The notes under the pieces are model-generated. The model was not told the origin of the DNA. It saw nothing but the letters and a program-made list of their open reading frames with translations, and ran no database searches. DNA of 31,850 nucleotides from Nitrospiria bacterium (GTDB lineage Bacteria; Nitrospirota; Nitrospiria; JACQBZ01). This document shows, piece by piece, positions 30,204-31,850 of this stretch. The translations under genes were made by a program, and so were the position numbers. The stretch covers positions 23,189 to 55,038 of the forward strand of contig CAKKOZ010000131.1 in the NCBI GenBank assembly GCA_919901335.1, read 5' to 3'. Position 1 is the stretch's first letter; every line of letters begins with the position of its first letter.

Positions 30204-31850
30204 AAGAAAACTCCTCTCCTTTGGGTCCGGTTCGTATCGCTGCATAAATCATCGACAGCGCCATTATAACACAGGCATAGGCGAAAACATCACCGGTTCG
30301 GGTGTAGAAGGTGGTCTGTGTGCGAAGCCGGACGGTGTCGGCCAGCGCGGCCTCGACGAAAATTGGGCTGGTCTTCTGGATCCGGCCGGTCCGGTCGATG
30401 AAGCCCGAGACGCCGGTGTTGGCCGCGCGCGCGAAGGGGACGCGGTTTTCGACCGCGCGGAAGACGACCATCGAGAAGTGCTGGTACGGCGCGGACGAAT
30501 CGCCGAACCAGGCGTCGTTGGTGATCGTGGACATCATCTGCGCGCCGTCCTTCACGAACCGCCGGACGAGATCCGGGAAGATCACCTCAAAGCAGATCAC
30601 CGTGGCTACTTTAGGGGGAGCGACCATCTCCCCTCCACACGTCTGCTGCGAACCGCAGAGTGCAGGCCGGTCAAAGCCGGATGGAGCCTCCCCCTTCCCT
30701 GCGCTCGCTTTCGCTCGCTGTTGCGTATCGTTTCTCAATGGCAGCGTCATTACGGTGTAACTGTCGCCCGGCAGGAAATCGCCGATGCCCTCGACCATTT
30801 TGTCAATGAAAAACAGGAGGGTCGAGAGGGGGACATACTCTCCGAAAGGGACGAGATGCATTTTATCATACCGGCCCATCACCTGTCCGTCCGCCGACAG
30901 AAGATAGGCGCTGTTGTACATCCGCAGTCGGTTCCCGACGGTCGTGACGGCCGGGCTGCCGAATAGGAGCGGAACACGATGGGCCCGGACCGATTCGATT
31001 ACCTGCTGCCGGAAGGGTTTGTCCTCTTCGAACAGAAACGGCATGGCCGCTTCCGGCCAGACGACCAGGCCGACCGATTGGGAAACCAAGTCGCGAGTCA
31101 GCCGTTCGTACCGGTTGATCGTCTCCTGACGGAACCGCGCGTCCCATTTGACGTCCTGAGAAATATTGGCCTGAACCACGCCCACGCGGAGGCTCGGCGG
31201 CTCGGAGGTCTTGTCTTCGGACAATCGAAAGGCCCCGTACCCCAGATCCAGCGCGACGAGAAGGAACACCGCGACGACCGGCCTCCACGAGAACAGGTGG
31301 AATTTCCGGTTCCGCAGCAGGAGGGTTCCGCGGGTGATCGCGAGATTGACCAGAACGATCAGGAACGAGACGCCGTATACGCCGGTGATGTCCGCGATCT
31401 GGATCACCGTCAGCGATAGATACTGCGAATAGCCCAGCGCCGCCCACGGGAAGCCCGACAGTGCGTAGGTCCGGAGAAGCTCCAGCGAAACCCAGAGGAC
31501 CGGCGCGGATAAAACGGCCGGAAACGTGGTCCGCCGTCTTAGAAAAACGAACAGTGAGGCGAAGGCCGCCACGTACAGTCCGAGGTAGACCACGAAGACC
31601 ATCATGACCGGGTAGCTCAGGACGGCCGGGAGCTTCCCGTAATAGATCATCGTATTCGTAACCCAATGGACCGTTCCGAGGAAATAAACCGTGCCGGCCA
31701 GCCATCCCAGCCAGAATGATTTCCGGACCGTCTGGTTTTCAAGCGCGAGAAAGAGGGGCACCAGCGCGATCCAGGCGAGGAATTCGAGATCAAACCGCGG
31801 GAAGCTTAAGAAGCAGAGGACGCCGCTCAGAAAAGCCAGCCCCCATGGAG
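30196..31850 (-). CDS. lnt: Apolipoprotein N-acyltransferase, 5' end outside window
   Basis: The frame is open to the right edge, and the residues encoded between 31761 and 31850 already fit the first Lnt helices (Leu-Ser-Phe-Pro-Arg-Phe, then Pro-Leu-Phe-Leu-Ala-Leu), so only the extreme N-terminus is missing. About six hydrophobic helices precede the nitrilase domain, which carries the Glu-Lys-Cys triad: Glu in Val-Trp-Pro-Glu-Ala, Lys in Tyr-Asp-Lys-Met-His-Leu-Val-Pro-Phe-Gly-Glu, Cys in Val-Ile-Cys-Phe-Glu. The enzyme adds the third acyl chain to lipoproteins in the inner membrane, consistent with the lipoproteins of the left block. About 36 extra residues lie between the Thr-Leu-Pro strand and the Cys strand, encoded by a DNA repeat (30613-30720). 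The gene is in frame throughout and overlaps prfB by 8 bp. Confidence 0.93.
   Translation of the reverse strand, partial: PWGLAFLSGVLCFLSFPRFDLEFLAWIALVPLFLALENQTVRKSFWLGWLAGTVYFLGTVHWVTNTMIYYGKLPAVLSYPVMMVFVVYLGLYVAAFASLFVFLRRRTTFPAVLSAPVLWVSLELLRTYALSGFPWAALGYSQYLSLTVIQIADITGVYGVSFLIVLVNLAITRGTLLLRNRKFHLFSWRPVVAVFLLVALDLGYGAFRLSEDKTSEPPSLRVGVVQANISQDVKWDARFRQETINRYERLTRDLVSQSVGLVVWPEAAMPFLFEEDKPFRQQVIESVRAHRVPLLFGSPAVTTVGNRLRMYNSAYLLSADGQVMGRYDKMHLVPFGEYVPLSTLLFFIDKMVEGIGDFLPGDSYTVMTLPLRNDTQQRAKASAGKGEAPSGFDRPALCGSQQTCGGEMVAPPKVATVICFEVIFPDLVRRFVKDGAQMMSTITNDAWFGDSSAPYQHFSMVVFRAVENRVPFARAANTGVSGFIDRTGRIQKTSPIFVEAALADTVRLRTQTTFYTRTGDVFAYACVIMALSMIYAAIRTGPKGEEFSYA
30613..30720 (-). repeat. 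Dispersed foldable repeat, copy B (inside lnt)
   Basis: Read on the minus strand it begins CAGCGAGCG, continues AAGGGGGAGGCTCCA and CCGGCTTTGACCGG, then CTGCGGTTCGCAG, and ends GTCGCTCCCCCT. AGGGGGAG (30695-30688) and CTCCCCCT (30620-30613) are a perfect 8-bp inverted repeat enclosing two smaller hairpins, so a three-way junction is possible. It is 108 bp, exactly 36 codons, and adds residues that the Lnt family does not need. Copy A at 9440-9510 shares the CAGCGAGC, GGGGAGGCTCC, CCGG-stem and GGAGGGG blocks but lacks the CTGCG/CGCAG arm. Confidence 0.7.

Noticed and set aside
30613..30720. Insertion in lnt as an inactivating mutation
   Set aside because: It is 108 bp, keeps the frame, and the Glu, Lys and Cys of the active site are all present on either side.
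30166..30966. Plus-strand open frame of 266 codons
   Set aside because: Antisense to lnt, which has the complete catalytic triad.
1..31850. CRISPR array, tRNA, rRNA, insertion sequence or prophage genes
   Set aside because: No regularly spaced repeats, cloverleaf-like sequences, transposase or phage gene products were recognised on either strand.

Overview
The window looks like chromosomal DNA from a GC-rich, Gram-negative bacterium. It encodes an apolipoprotein N-acyltransferase, lipobox lipoproteins, a TolC-type outer-membrane channel, an outer-membrane barrel with a haem motif and a nucleotide-heptose pathway. The mix of NHL/YVTN/VCBS propeller proteins, CFI-box C-terminal tails and c-type haem surface proteins suggests an environmental lineage such as Nitrospirota, NC10 or a relative. 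That assignment is an inference; no rRNA or tRNA gene is present to settle it.

Left block (1-12358, + strand): eight closely packed genes, most overlapping or separated by a few bases. All encode exported proteins. In order they are two related NHL-repeat proteins (the first cut by the window edge), a small lipoprotein with an atypical CX3CH haem motif, a VCBS/UnbV/fibronectin-III protein, a YVTN propeller with calcium-type repeats, a sulfatase, a TIM-barrel glycosidase-like protein, and an Ig-like plus BNR-repeat lipoprotein. The VCBS, YVTN and sulfatase proteins have unrelated ectodomains but end in the same tail of about 105 residues: a CFI-box, a conserved helical region and a hydrophobic segment. 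This looks like a cell-surface module built around a shared C-terminal sorting or anchoring tag.

Right block (12325-31850, - strand): read in transcription order, the block starts with lnt (cut by the right edge) and prfB, which overlap by 8 bases. prfB has an intact programmed +1 frameshift site. After a 100-bp gap come hddC and hddA (GDP-heptose precursors), a monohaem cytochrome-porin fusion and an alkaline-phosphatase-superfamily phosphodiesterase. A strong sigma70-like promoter (24285-24313) then precedes a glycan-type operon: chorismate-lyase-like protein, two tandem hexapeptide acetyltransferases, a GT4 glycosyltransferase, a YdjM-type membrane protein, an HlyD-type adaptor, a TolC-type channel, a Wzx-like flippase, a TPR membrane protein and a GT-C glycosyltransferase with two N-terminal lectin-like domains. 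The left and right blocks converge and overlap tail to tail by 34 bp.

The least expected structural signal is a short, foldable DNA repeat present inside two unrelated coding sequences: after the signal peptide of the glycosidase-like gene, and as an extra stretch in the catalytic domain of lnt. The copies lie in the same orientation relative to transcription but are read in different frames. They therefore behave as a nucleic-acid element inserted into genes rather than as a protein domain.
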